Shown here piece by piece: positions 38,902 to 47,916 of a DNA stretch of 64,000 nt (its first letter is position 1; each line of letters begins with the position of its first letter). The position numbers were made by a program, and so were the translations under genes. The notes below the pieces were generated by a model. It did no database searches, was not told the origin of the DNA, and saw only the letters and a program-made list of their open reading frames with translations. Source of the DNA: JANQHO01 sp965218075 (GTDB lineage: Bacteria > Bacteroidota > Bacteroidia > Flavobacteriales > Schleiferiaceae); contig CBDCJZ010000003.1 in assembly GCA_965218075.1 (NCBI GenBank), positions 1,054,001 through 1,118,000 on the forward strand, in the 5' to 3' direction.

Positions 38902-39123
38902 CTAAAAAATCCGTGATCTTTATAATAGATTTTTCAATCTTTATAGCAAAGCTCGGAAGTATGATAGCATAAAAGTCGACAGCCATTGGAATTGATCAAA
39001 ATTAACAGTTAAGAAAAATGCTTTCAATCTCTAGAGGATGTTGCTTTTCGAGCAGTTAGATGCCACACATTAAGGCACTGATTTAGGGACTTCATGTTTA
39101 AATATTTTTGATTGAAGCACTAA

Positions 39124-40131
39124 CTATAATTTCATTTGCTTTATAGCTTTGCGGTAAGCTGATACAATTACTAAAGCTATTGAGCCAGCAATTACCGTCA
39201 TAATTAACTGGCTTATATGCACCAAGGTAGCAAAGCTAACGGCATCATCAGGAGCCACGCCAACTATTCCCATACCCAACATTACTAGGTAATGGAAAGA
39301 ACCTATGCCACCGGGGGTGGGCATCAACATCCCTAATCCAGCTACTACCATAATAAAAAGACCATTAGAAGCAGTTAAGTGCGAAGTGGCTTTCAGAGAG
39401 AATACATTGATATAAATTATCAGGTAGTACATAGCCCAAATGAACAGAGTATGAGCAGTAAACCATCCTTTTTGCTTTACCTTAGAAAGTGATCTAAAAC
39501 CTTTTTTTACGCCATGCCAAAAGTCCTTTACTTTAATATATGTCAGATGGTGCAAAAAGCGATGGCGAAGCATATAAGCAATACTAACTACCCCCACTAT
39601 TATTGCAGCTATTACAAGTTTCCAGACTAAGCCAGCGGAGCCATTCTTTTCGGTTTTATTATTATTAAAAGCATCGTTAAAAAAAGAATTGAGATTGTTG
39701 AATTCCAAAAATAGCACTAGCAAAACAGAACAAATCAACATTATAAGATCGATAACTCGTTCCATAATCGCAGTACCAAAAAGACGATTTACAGGGATCT
39801 TATCGGTACGATACAAAGTGGCACAACGAGCCAATTCTCCTGCTCTAGGAACAATCATATTGGTAAAATAGCCGATGCTTATCGAGTGAATAGAGTTCCA
39901 TTTATTTGGCTTATGCCCTAAGGGTTCCAGCAAATAAAGCCAGCGTACTCCCCTGCTTATAAAAGCTAAATATCCTATTATCATGGAGATGATCACATAT
40001 AAATAGTTGGCTTTTTTAAAGCTAGAAACCAGCTTTTCAAATTCGATACTCCGGAAAGTAAAGTAAAGTAGCACACCTGCTATACTCAGAAAGAATAGAT
40101 ATTTGAGAATATTTTTTAGTCTTTGGTTCAA
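39124..40131 (-). CDS. Flippase-like membrane protein (lysylphosphatidylglycerol synthase TM family)
   Basis: 335 aa with about eight hydrophobic segments and the family signature region PRAGELARCATLYRT followed by a GxGMLMPTPGGIGSFH motif. Members are integral membrane proteins thought to flip or present lipids; substrate unknown. The start appears to be TTG 40131, one codon after the panD stop and in the same frame, so translation is probably coupled to panD. Likely in one unit with panC-panD. Confidence 0.85.
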   Translation of the reverse strand: MNQRLKNILKYLFFLSIAGVLLYFTFRSIEFEKLVSSFKKANYLYVIISMIIGYLAFISRGVRWLYLLEPLGHKPNKWNSIHSISIGYFTNMIVPRAGELARCATLYRTDKIPVNRLFGTAIMERVIDLIMLICSVLLVLFLEFNNLNSFFNDAFNNNKTEKNGSAGLVWKLVIAAIIVGVVSIAYMLRHRFLHHLTYIKVKDFWHGVKKGFRSLSKVKQKGWFTAHTLFIWAMYYLIIYINVFSLKATSHLTASNGLFIMVVAGLGMLMPTPGGIGSFHYLVMLGMGIVGVAPDDAVSFATLVHISQLIMTVIAGSIALVIVSAYRKAIKQMKL

Positions 40132-40134
40132 GGG

Positions 40135-40485
40135 TTAGCTGAGGAGATTAGTATTTTCATTAGGAAAAATGATGGCAGGTTTAAAGTTTTTAGCTTTTTC
40201 AAACTCCATTAGAGCATACGATATTACAATAATGAGGTCTCCTGACTGAACTTTTCTTGCAGCGGGACCATTCATAGTAATTTCTCCACCACCTCTTTTG
40301 CCCTTTATTACGTAAGTATCTAGACGTTCACCGTTATTTATATTTACTATAGAAACTTTTTCCCCTTCAATCAGGTTGGCAGCGTCCATGAGGTTTTCAT
40401 CCATCGTGATGCTACCCGTGTAATTGAGATCAGTTCCAGTAATTTTCACCCTGTGAATTTTAGATTTTAGCATCTCTATTTGCAT
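40135..40485 (-). CDS. panD: Aspartate 1-decarboxylase
   Basis: 116 aa proenzyme. Makes beta-alanine for pantothenate. The self-cleavage site is visible as G24-S25 in YTGSITMD; the new N-terminal serine becomes the pyruvoyl group. K9 (LKSKIHRVK) and the NGxAAR region (NGPAARKV) are present. 16 nt downstream of panC on the same strand, so both beta-alanine supply and its coupling to pantoate are co-transcribed. Confidence 0.95.
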   Translation of the reverse strand: MQIEMLKSKIHRVKITGTDLNYTGSITMDENLMDAANLIEGEKVSIVNINNGERLDTYVIKGKRGGGEITMNGPAARKVQSGDLIIVISYALMEFEKAKNFKPAIIFPNENTNLLS

Positions 40486-40501
40486 TACTGCAAAAGTACT
40501 T

Positions 40502-41344
40502 TTAAAATAATGATAGATTATCTATTAGGCGAATCTCTCTGCAATAAGCCGCAATAAAGATGCGGGCATGTTCGGCTTCATTCCAGTGCTTAATAGGAGT
40601 AAGATTTTCTGGACTGGCTATTTCAACATATTCCAAATTCAATGAAGAGGATTTAAGTTTGTTTTGGATAGCTTTCTTGATTTCTGAAGGACTGATGTTT
40701 TTAGCCTGTGCTTTTGCCCACAACATGTTCCGATAAATTATCACCGCTTCCTGTTTTTCTTTTTCACTTAGCAGTTCATTACGACTACTGAAAGCCAAAC
40801 CATTTTCATCCCGTTCTATTTCGTGCCTTATTATTTTTACTTCAGATTTACGTTTCCGCGCGATTCTTTCAACAACTAATAATTGCTGATAGTCTTTTTC
40901 TCCAAAGTAGGCTCTGTTTGGATTTACAATATCAAATAAACGCCTAACCACAGTAGCAACACCCTGAAAGTGTCCTGACTTATAGAGACCTTCCATCACA
41001 GTTTCCAGTTCACCTAAGTCAAAATTTTCTCTACTTATGTCATTGGGATAAATTTCCCTGACCTCTGGAATAAAAACTATAGAACAACTCACTGATTTTA
41101 GTTTTAATATATCTTCCTCCTCATTTCGGGGATAACGTAGCAGATGGTCTGGATTATTAAACTGAGTGGGATTGATAAAAATACTGACCACTACCTCATC
41201 ATTTTCTGCTATTGCATGATATATCAATGCGATGTGCCCTTCGTGTATAGCCCCCATAGTAGGTACGAAACCAATCGTCCGTCCTTCCAACTCTGAACTG
41301 TTAATATGTGATAAGAACTCCGAAACCTTTCGAAAAACAATCAC
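40502..41344 (-). CDS. panC: Pantothenate synthetase (pantoate-beta-alanine ligase)
   Basis: Joins pantoate and beta-alanine using ATP. Motifs: PTMGAIHEGH (HxGH nucleotide signature), GEKDYQQL, SSRNELLS. The open frame reaches ATG 41419, but that adds 25 residues without counterpart in the family and leaves only 20 nt to the divergent gene. GTG 41344 gives MIVFRKVSEF and 280 aa, the family length, so I use it. Leads a panC-panD-flippase-like unit. Confidence 0.92.
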   Translation of the reverse strand: MIVFRKVSEFLSHINSSELEGRTIGFVPTMGAIHEGHIALIYHAIAENDEVVVSIFINPTQFNNPDHLLRYPRNEEEDILKLKSVSCSIVFIPEVREIYPNDISRENFDLGELETVMEGLYKSGHFQGVATVVRRLFDIVNPNRAYFGEKDYQQLLVVERIARKRKSEVKIIRHEIERDENGLAFSSRNELLSEKEKQEAVIIYRNMLWAKAQAKNISPSEIKKAIQNKLKSSSLNLEYVEIASPENLTPIKHWNEAEHARIFIAAYCREIRLIDNLSLF

Positions 41345-41439
41345 AATGTAAGGCTTTAAAACTTGGGGAATATAATTTATATTAAGGAATGAGCTAAAAA
41401 ATGTAAATTTGTTCTTCATTTTGACGAAAAAGCTATTTT

Positions 41440-42258
41440 ATGGATACAAAAAGGATTCTCTACGTCAGTCAGGAAATTCACCCATATCTTCCCGAAAATG
41501 AAATCTCAAAACTATCACTTGAACTTCCCAAGAAAATGAATAAGATTGGGCATGAGGTACGGGTATTCATGCCTCGGTATGGGTTAATTAATGAGAGAAG
41601 ACATCAATTGCACGAGGTGATTCGTCTTAGCGGAATTAATATAGTTATTAATGATATAGACCAGCCGCTGATTATTAAAGTAGCTTCACTCCCTACAGTT
41701 CGTGTGCAAGTGTACTTTATTGATAATGAAGAGTTTTTTAAACGCAAAGCGACCTTTTATGATAAAGAAGGTAAATTTTTCAATGATAATGATGAACGGG
41801 CAATATTCTTTTGCAAAGGAGTGATTGAAGCAGTAAAGAAATTCGGCTGGGCGCCTGATATTATTCATTGTCATGGCTGGATGACGAGTTTTATACCTTT
41901 GTATCTGAAGAAGTTCCACGATGATGATCCGCTTTTTGCTGATAGTAAAAGGGTTTTTTCAGTATATGAATCTAAATCTGATAAAATGCCTGATACTTTG
42001 ATAAATAACCTGAGGTTTGATGATATTGACGAACGGAATATCAAGAAATTTGAAGATGCCACGATAGATGGGCTTTATAAAGCGGCAGCTACTTATTGTG
42101 ATGGTGTCGTTATCAGTAGTAAAAAATCTTCTGCCCAGGTGAAAAAATTTATTACTGGAAATGTTCCTAACTATATTGATATTTCCAGAGTAGAAGATCA
42201 CACTGAAAAGATAAACGACTTATACAAGCAAGTTTTTATGGAAGAATCCATTGCGTAG
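41440..42258 (+). CDS. Glycogen/starch synthase catalytic N-terminal domain, half-length
   Basis: 272 aa. Resembles only the N-terminal Rossmann half of GT5 glycogen synthases (ILYVSQEIHPYLPENEISK, corresponding to the ADP-glucose loop region; HCHGWMTSFIPLYLK). The canonical K-x-G-G-L loop reads ENEIS here and the C-terminal GT-B half is missing, so glycosyl transfer is doubtful. This short form recurs next to panC in Bacteroidota as far as I recall; a regulatory or binding role is possible. A lone TAAATTTG box lies at 41404-41411. Divergent from panC; DUF4270 follows nine bases later. Confidence 0.75.
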   Translation: MDTKRILYVSQEIHPYLPENEISKLSLELPKKMNKIGHEVRVFMPRYGLINERRHQLHEVIRLSGINIVINDIDQPLIIKVASLPTVRVQVYFIDNEEFFKRKATFYDKEGKFFNDNDERAIFFCKGVIEAVKKFGWAPDIIHCHGWMTSFIPLYLKKFHDDDPLFADSKRVFSVYESKSDKMPDTLINNLRFDDIDERNIKKFEDATIDGLYKAAATYCDGVVISSKKSSAQVKKFITGNVPNYIDISRVEDHTEKINDLYKQVFMEESIA

Positions 42259-42267
42259 TTGCATTTG

Positions 42268-43632
42268 ATGTTCTTTAGAAAAATTACTAGCAGAAATATA
42301 AAGAGAGCCATTATCTTAATAATGGCTACTTTTTGGTTTATTTCCTGCGAAAAATCTAAGGGCTCAGGCGAGTTGGGTTTTAATCAAGTAATTGATAGGT
42401 GGACTGGGGTAGATAGTCTTAAACTACCTGTAATTACTTATACTCAAAATGTAGACAGTGTACAAGTAGCTTTCCCATATAGTGAACAGGTGGTTTTATT
42501 GGGAGGTTATAGGGGCAATCGCTTGGTGGGAAGATATATAGACCCGGACTTTGGAGAAGTAAAAGCTTCAATTGTTACTCAAATGGTTTTGAGCCACTTA
42601 AATGCAAACTTTGGGAACAGTCCAGTAGTAGATTCTGTTAAATTATTATTGCAATACTCCGGTTATTATGGTGACACTTCCAAACCAATAAGTTTAGAAG
42701 TTTTCGAATTGAGTGAACAACTAGCAGATGATAACTCTTACTATTCAAGTTATATCCCTCAACTAGGTGCAAAGATTGGCGAATTAAATGACTTTATTCC
42801 TAAACCTCATTCATACATTAAGTTGGATGAAGAGATAGTTTCCCCCTTGCTAGTTATCCCTTTAGATGTTAATTACTTTCAACAAAACTTTGCCAATGTA
42901 GGCGATGGTTCTTTCTCTGGCTTTAGTTCAAATAATGATTTTATAGGATATTTCAAAGGCATTCATATCAGCGCCAAAGACAATAGTGAAGGCTCAATCC
43001 TGTATCTCAGCCTTGAAAGTTCCTTATCGAAAGCCATTATATATTTCCATAATGCTACAGATACCTTAACTTATGGTATCACTTTTTCCCAGAGCTTATC
43101 TAGGATTCCAATAGGTTTCAGTATTTTTAGTCAGGATTATACCAATGCAATATTTGACTTGCAAAATCAGGATAAAGTGGAGGGAGAGTCTACTACTTAT
43201 ATTCAATCTATGGGGGGTGTCTCTACCGTAATTAGCATACCAGATTTGGATACTATAAGTAATAAAGGTTGGATGATCAATAAAGCTTTTTTGGATCTTT
43301 ACACTCAAAAAGGAGCACAAAACGGATTAGCTCCTAATAAGGAGTTAGAGGTTCGAGAAATAAAAGAAACGAGAAGTATAGGTAAGCGTATACTCGATTT
43401 TACCAATGGACGGGAACCTGGAAATGGGATTATTAAGCCAGGTGATTCACGGGGAAGTAAGTACACATTTGACCTATCTCGTTTTGTTTTTTCAGTAGCT
43501 AATGGCAAAGAAAGGGAAAGCTTGGTGATAGTACCCATAAGCTTTAGCACCACTGCTAACAGAACTATTTTGCAGGGACCAAACAATCCTGATGTTCCGA
43601 TACAATTAATTATTTATTATACTAAACCCTAA
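42268..43632 (+). CDS. DUF4270 family lipoprotein
   Basis: 454 aa from ATG 42268 (a TTG nine bases upstream is in frame). Signal peptide with lipobox FISC. Family features: FPYSEQVVLLGGYR, DPDFGEVKAS near the N-terminus and a C-terminal FDLSRFVFSVANG...PNNPDVPIQLIIYYTKP block. Predicted surface or periplasmic lipoprotein; role unknown. 3 nt before glmS, so co-transcribed. Confidence 0.85.
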   Translation: MFFRKITSRNIKRAIILIMATFWFISCEKSKGSGELGFNQVIDRWTGVDSLKLPVITYTQNVDSVQVAFPYSEQVVLLGGYRGNRLVGRYIDPDFGEVKASIVTQMVLSHLNANFGNSPVVDSVKLLLQYSGYYGDTSKPISLEVFELSEQLADDNSYYSSYIPQLGAKIGELNDFIPKPHSYIKLDEEIVSPLLVIPLDVNYFQQNFANVGDGSFSGFSSNNDFIGYFKGIHISAKDNSEGSILYLSLESSLSKAIIYFHNATDTLTYGITFSQSLSRIPIGFSIFSQDYTNAIFDLQNQDKVEGESTTYIQSMGGVSTVISIPDLDTISNKGWMINKAFLDLYTQKGAQNGLAPNKELEVREIKETRSIGKRILDFTNGREPGNGIIKPGDSRGSKYTFDLSRFVFSVANGKERESLVIVPISFSTTANRTILQGPNNPDVPIQLIIYYTKP

Positions 43633-43635
43633 TTT

Positions 43636-45486
43636 ATGTGTGGAATAGTAGGATATATTGGTAAACATGAAGCCGTACCAATAATTATAGAAGGACTTAA
43701 AAGACTAGAATATCGTGGCTATGATAGCGCAGGTCTTGCAGTTCTGAGAAATGATGAGATAAAAACAATTAAATGCAAAGGGAAGGTAAGAGATTTAGAA
43801 AATAAGATCAAAGGCAGTGGCTTTTTAGATCAGATTACTTTCGGTATTGGACATACACGTTGGGCAACACACGGAGTACCAAATGATGTGAATGCACATC
43901 CTCATATTTCAAATTCAGGAGAATTGGCAATTGTCCATAATGGTATTATTGAGAATTATATAACTATTGGAGAAACCTTAATCAGTCGTGGCTTTAAGTT
44001 TGAAACTGATACGGATACCGAAGTATTAATAAACCTTATTGAATACATTAAGAATTCGAAACATACAAGTTTAATGAAAGCAACGAAATTGGCGTTAAAT
44101 CAGATTACAGGAGCCTATGCCATAGCTGTTTTCAGCAAAGAAAATCCGGATCAGTTCATCGTTGCAAAAAATGGAAGCCCCTTGGCAGTGGGAATAGGGG
44201 ATGGTGAATTCTATATAGCCAGCGATACGTCCCCTTTTCTGAATTATACTAGAAAAGTGGTCTATTTGGAAGACGATCAAATTGCTACAATCAAGCTAGG
44301 AGAAAATCTAAAAGTAAAGTCGGTTAACAACAATAGAGCTATTGATTCGCACATACAACAGCTAAAAATGGATATTCAATCCGCTGAAAAGGGTGAGTAT
44401 AAACATTTTATGCTGAAGGAAATATATGAACAACCCAAAGCGGTTCATGACTCATTGAGAGGACGATTATTAGCTGATAAAGAACTAATAAAAATGAGAG
44501 GTGTTTCCGCTTGCCTTGAAAAATTCCTCAAAGCTGATCGTATTATTATTATTGGTTGTGGAACATCTTGGCACTCGGGCTTGATAGCTGAATACATTTT
44601 TGAAAATCTCACTGGAATACCAGTAGAGGTAGAATATGCCTCAGAATTCCGCTATAGAAATCCTATTGTTACTAAAAGGAATGTAGTAATTGCCATAAGT
44701 CAATCTGGCGAAACAGCCGATACTTTAGCTGGCGTAAAGCTGGCCAAAGAAAAAGGGGCTCTGGTATTTGGAATATGTAACGTGGCCGGCTCTTCTATTG
44801 TTCGGGAAACTCATGTAGGAGCTTATACTCATGCCGGGATGGAAATAGGAGTGGCATCTACTAAAGCTTTTACAGCACAGATATCTGTATTATCGCTGAT
44901 TGCTTTAAAAATTGCCTACGAGAAAGGAACTATTGAGCAATTCCATTTCCATCAATTACTTGTGGAACTAGATAATATACCGGCTAAGATCGAGAAAATG
45001 CTGAAAACAAATACCCAAGTAAAATACATCTCCGGGCTTTATAAAGATTCGAAAAACTTCCTCTATTTGGGCAGGGGCTATAACTTTCCAGTAGCTTTGG
45101 AAGGAGCACTTAAGCTCAAGGAAATTAGCTATATTCATGCTGAAGGCTATCCTGCGGCAGAAATGAAACACGGACCTATTGCTCTGGTTGATGAGAATAT
45201 GCCAATTGTGGTGATAGCTCCAAAGCTAAGCCAATATGAAAAAATCTTGAGTAATACTCAAGAGATAAAAGCCCGCCGGGGAAGAATAATTGGCATTGTA
45301 AGTAAAGGGGATGACGAAATTTCTGCTATAGCTGACCATATCATTGAAATTGAAGATACTTTAGAAGTATTTTTACCTTTATTGGCTATCATACCATTAC
45401 AGTTGCTGTCATATCATATAGCAGATATGCGTGGTTGTAATGTTGACCAACCACGTAACCTGGCTAAATCGGTTACGGTAGAATAA
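43636..45486 (+). CDS. glmS: Glutamine-fructose-6-phosphate aminotransferase
   Basis: 616 aa. Makes glucosamine 6-phosphate for peptidoglycan and lipopolysaccharide. Catalytic C2 of the N-terminal glutaminase (MCGIVGYIG), HTRWATHG and HNGIIEN motifs; two SIS domains (IIGCGTSWHSG, ISQSGETADT); C-terminal PRNLAKSVTVE tail. ATG 43636. Complete. No glmS ribozyme-like element is possible in the 3-nt gap, and none was recognised further upstream. Confidence 0.97.
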   Translation: MCGIVGYIGKHEAVPIIIEGLKRLEYRGYDSAGLAVLRNDEIKTIKCKGKVRDLENKIKGSGFLDQITFGIGHTRWATHGVPNDVNAHPHISNSGELAIVHNGIIENYITIGETLISRGFKFETDTDTEVLINLIEYIKNSKHTSLMKATKLALNQITGAYAIAVFSKENPDQFIVAKNGSPLAVGIGDGEFYIASDTSPFLNYTRKVVYLEDDQIATIKLGENLKVKSVNNNRAIDSHIQQLKMDIQSAEKGEYKHFMLKEIYEQPKAVHDSLRGRLLADKELIKMRGVSACLEKFLKADRIIIIGCGTSWHSGLIAEYIFENLTGIPVEVEYASEFRYRNPIVTKRNVVIAISQSGETADTLAGVKLAKEKGALVFGICNVAGSSIVRETHVGAYTHAGMEIGVASTKAFTAQISVLSLIALKIAYEKGTIEQFHFHQLLVELDNIPAKIEKMLKTNTQVKYISGLYKDSKNFLYLGRGYNFPVALEGALKLKEISYIHAEGYPAAEMKHGPIALVDENMPIVVIAPKLSQYEKILSNTQEIKARRGRIIGIVSKGDDEISAIADHIIEIEDTLEVFLPLLAIIPLQLLSYHIADMRGCNVDQPRNLAKSVTVE

Positions 45487-46004
45487 GATCAGCGTAATGA
45501 TACTAAAACTAGACCTTTAAAACAAAGGACTATAACTTATTTTGATCTAGAGAAGTGAAATTAAAAGGAGGCAACTTTTTTGACTACCTTTGAAGCGCTG
45601 CTAGACATCTTAATCAACTGATTTTTTGCATTTTTCGTCAGTTAGGGGGACACCATGATGCGGAAACAAACTAGGCAGTGCCTCCTAACAATAAGTATAA
45701 CTGGCAAGTTAAATGGGCTAAAAAGAAGAGTTGATGTTTAACCTTTTTTAGTTCCTTTAATTTAAGGATATTTGAACATGTTTTAATCAGTCGTTATAAA
45801 GAGTAAATAACACCAACCTTAACTTTGCTAAATATCCATTTTAGACGACTAGAACGAGTGGAGAATTTACTCTTGAAAATGGAAGTTTATTCTTCATTAA
45901 TAATCTTATTTATTCTCCTCAATTCTTATCTGTCCTTGCGCTAAAGAAATTGAATGGTGCAATGATTCAGAAGCAAGTCATTACGATATATCTCCACTTT
46001 TTCC
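45487..46004. other. Intergenic region after glmS
   Basis: About 520 bp. It has short inverted repeats (AACTGA/TCAGTT at about 45617-45643; AGGCAGTGCCT near 45684) but none with a good T-run. There is no gene I can defend. The 3' part may contain the lost N-terminus of the nuclease pseudogene that follows. Confidence 0.4.
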
Positions 46005-46295
46005 TCTTCTCAAATCTTTAATTATTTACCTACTTCAACAACTAATTAGGTAATTCATCATTCCTATTTTTGCATTATCGTATTCTGAAGCTTTTGAACA
46101 AGTTGAGGGAGGTCACTTATGAATTGGCTAAAGATATGGTTTCAGGAAGTATTGCTAGAACTGATAACTTTAGAGAAGATAGAAAAGTTAGAACAGGGTT
46201 AGCTACTTTAAGTGATTATAAGAGATCGGGTTATGATTAGAAGTCACTTAGCTCCTGCAGGCGATATGAAGTTCGCAAGCACAGCTATACCCTAA
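46005..46295 (+). pseudogene. Decayed DNA/RNA non-specific endonuclease (NUC1/EndA family)
   Basis: Recognisable pieces, in changing frames: FNYLPTSTTN then a TAG stop (46047-46049), VIHHSYF, a shift near 46071, ALSYSEAFEQVE, a shift near 46110, VTYELAKDMV...RTDNFREDRKV, LSDYKRSGYD, a shift with stop at 46238-46240, then RSHLAPAGDMKFASTA. This follows the Bacteroidota secreted nuclease plan YLP-ST-NQ-HH...EWVxYEL...RxDNFxED...SGYDRGHLAPAGDM. The catalytic DRGH is broken by the frameshift and reads R-S-H. At least four lesions in 290 bp show true decay. The active enzyme would have cut DNA and RNA outside the cytoplasm, for example for phosphate scavenging. Confidence 0.85.
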
Positions 46296-46395
46296 AAATG
46301 TGAATTTACTACTTGACAATTCAAACTATTTAGATTAGTCTTAAAATGTTAGAGATAACAAAGGTCGTAGGGAGAATCACAAAAACTAGAACCTT

Positions 46396-46424
46396 AAAGA
46401 CCGACTAACCATCGGTCTTTTTTT
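46396..46424 (+). terminator. Rho-independent terminator
   Basis: Perfect 9-bp stem AAAGACCGA/TCGGTCTTT with loop CTAACCA (46405-46411) and a T-run to 46424. It lies just past the nuclease remnant and tail-to-tail with the next minus-strand gene (stop at 46431), which it may also serve, although the T-run on that side is only three bases. Confidence 0.85.
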
Positions 46425-46430
46425 ACTTTC

Positions 46431-46934
46431 TTACTTATCTGTGAGACATTGAATATACATTTGAATCGAATTTGAAGTAACAGAACTTAAATCTTTATCA
46501 TAAATATACAGTCTGAATTTATCAATACTTTTCGATTTTAAAATTTCTATATCTTCATTAGTTAGACTAATATAAGAAGAATATTTATAACCATAATCCT
46601 CTGTAACACGTACATGCACTTCTTGATCTGGTTTAACTATCTTTGTTTTATCATCTAGTAAAAGAATTACTCCATCCCCACCAACAGTTAATATTGAACC
46701 TATTGTGATTATATACAAATAGTAACTAGCATAGGATGCTGAATCATTCTCCTTAGTTTTGATGATTTCAATAGATGATCGACCATCTTTTAAAGATGGT
46801 GTAGAATATTCCACCTTATCTGTGAATTCATCAACTTCCTTCTTTATTTTTGAACAGAAGTCTTCTTTATCCTGACCATAACTATTAAAACCTATTAATA
46901 GAAGAATTACTAGTATTAGTATTATTTTTTTCAT
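46431..46934 (-). CDS. Small secreted protein, unknown
   Basis: 167 aa. Clear signal peptide (KKIILILVILLLIGFNSYGQ) followed by a soluble domain with one cysteine at each end of the mature part (DFCSKI, IQCLTDK), possibly a disulfide. A GGDGVILLLDD loop lies in the middle. No family recognised. 30 nt downstream of the next gene, probably co-transcribed. Confidence 0.7.
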   Translation of the reverse strand: MKKIILILVILLLIGFNSYGQDKEDFCSKIKKEVDEFTDKVEYSTPSLKDGRSSIEIIKTKENDSASYASYYLYIITIGSILTVGGDGVILLLDDKTKIVKPDQEVHVRVTEDYGYKYSSYISLTNEDIEILKSKSIDKFRLYIYDKDLSSVTSNSIQMYIQCLTDK

Positions 46935-46964
46935 TATTTATACTTTTTAATTTCAACTAAATTA

Positions 46965-47426
46965 TCATTTTTCAAAAATGAAATCTATCCTATTTGGATT
47001 TTTAACTTTTCTGAAATTAGACCTTACAACTTTTGTTTTTGTCTTTAAAATATTTTCTTTTCGAATACTATAGGGTTTAGTGATACCATTTTTTAAATGA
47101 CTATGAATAATCTCTTCACCAGTTATTACCTTGTATCTCATGGTATCATCAAATTGTTCCTCACTCATACCAATAAACACTCCATTTACAATCTTATGAT
47201 CGTCATCTTGACCATATTTACTTTCCATTTCGCTAATAAATTCAAATCGTTGAATTGTTGTATCGACATTATGTTTAACATTTTCAATATCTAATCCTCT
47301 TAATTGATTTACAACCTCATCATAATCGGCTATTTTTTGTTTAAACGGAATTAACTTATTGATTAAATCCTGTTTTTCTTCATCTACTTTATTATTTTCT
47401 CCAAATATTCGTTTAAAAAAACTCAT
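46965..47426 (-). CDS. Unknown cytoplasmic protein, 153 aa
   Basis: Starts MSFFKRIFGENN, a charged amphipathic N-terminus, with a helical first half. A GVFIGMSEEQFDD motif recalls the short 'xxGMTxxEV' segment of SmpA/BamE-like folds but is not enough to assign one. Lysine-rich C-terminus. No signal peptide. First gene of a two-gene unit with the secreted protein. Confidence 0.65.
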   Translation of the reverse strand: MSFFKRIFGENNKVDEEKQDLINKLIPFKQKIADYDEVVNQLRGLDIENVKHNVDTTIQRFEFISEMESKYGQDDDHKIVNGVFIGMSEEQFDDTMRYKVITGEEIIHSHLKNGITKPYSIRKENILKTKTKVVRSNFRKVKNPNRIDFIFEK

Positions 47427-47630
47427 GACTTAAACTTTATATACCTCTAAAGATATCTTTCTCTTTTTATTTTTCTCAATTATGAAAACCCTTAAGAATT
47501 TAAGAAGACAATGATTTTTGGATGTTTTATTATGGACCATAACAAAAGTTTACGATAATCATAAATCTATGTAATATGGGGAATAGATTATAATATTAAC
47601 CAGTTTACTTTACAAATAACTTTACAAAAA

Positions 47631-47665
47631 GAAAAAATCCTTGACTATTTAGTAATAAATCAAGG
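47631..47665 (-). terminator. Terminator of tRNA-Asp
   Basis: Stem CCTTGA/TCAAGG (47660-47665 with 47639-47644) with further TTTA/TAAA pairing inside, followed on the minus strand by ATTTTTTC (47631-47638). It begins 19 nt after the tRNA 3' end. Confidence 0.75.
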
Positions 47666-47683
47666 GCTTTACTGTTTTGAGAG

Positions 47684-47757
47684 CGGTCTGGACGGGACTT
47701 GAACCCGCGACCCCATGCGTGACAGGCATGTATTCTAACCAACTGAACTACCAGACC
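47684..47757 (-). tRNA. tRNA-Asp (GTC)
   Basis: 74 nt on the minus strand. Acceptor stem GGTCTGG/CCAGACC (47751-47757 with 47685-47691), discriminator G at 47684, D-arm AGTTCAGTTGGTTAGAAT, anticodon loop CTGTCAC with GTC, T-arm GGGTTCGAGTCCC. CCA is not encoded. Stand-alone gene with its own terminator. Confidence 0.97.
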
Positions 47758-47916
47758 TTCTAAGTTGTAAATATTTAAAGTTTAAGATTGAATGCCAAAT
47801 AGGAAATTACCTCACGAATTAATTTTGAATATTGAACTATAAAACTAATTTCATAAGCCTCCTAAAACGGGAATACAAAGATAAGTGAATTTCTATTTTT
47901 CTCAAATAAAACCTGA

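Noticed and set aside
45617..45700. Inverted repeats after glmS as a structured RNA
   Set aside because: Short arms with long loops and no T-run; they do not resemble a known riboswitch or ribozyme.
47684..47757. tRNA-Asp as an integration site
   Set aside because: No integrase gene and no repeat of the tRNA 3' end nearby.
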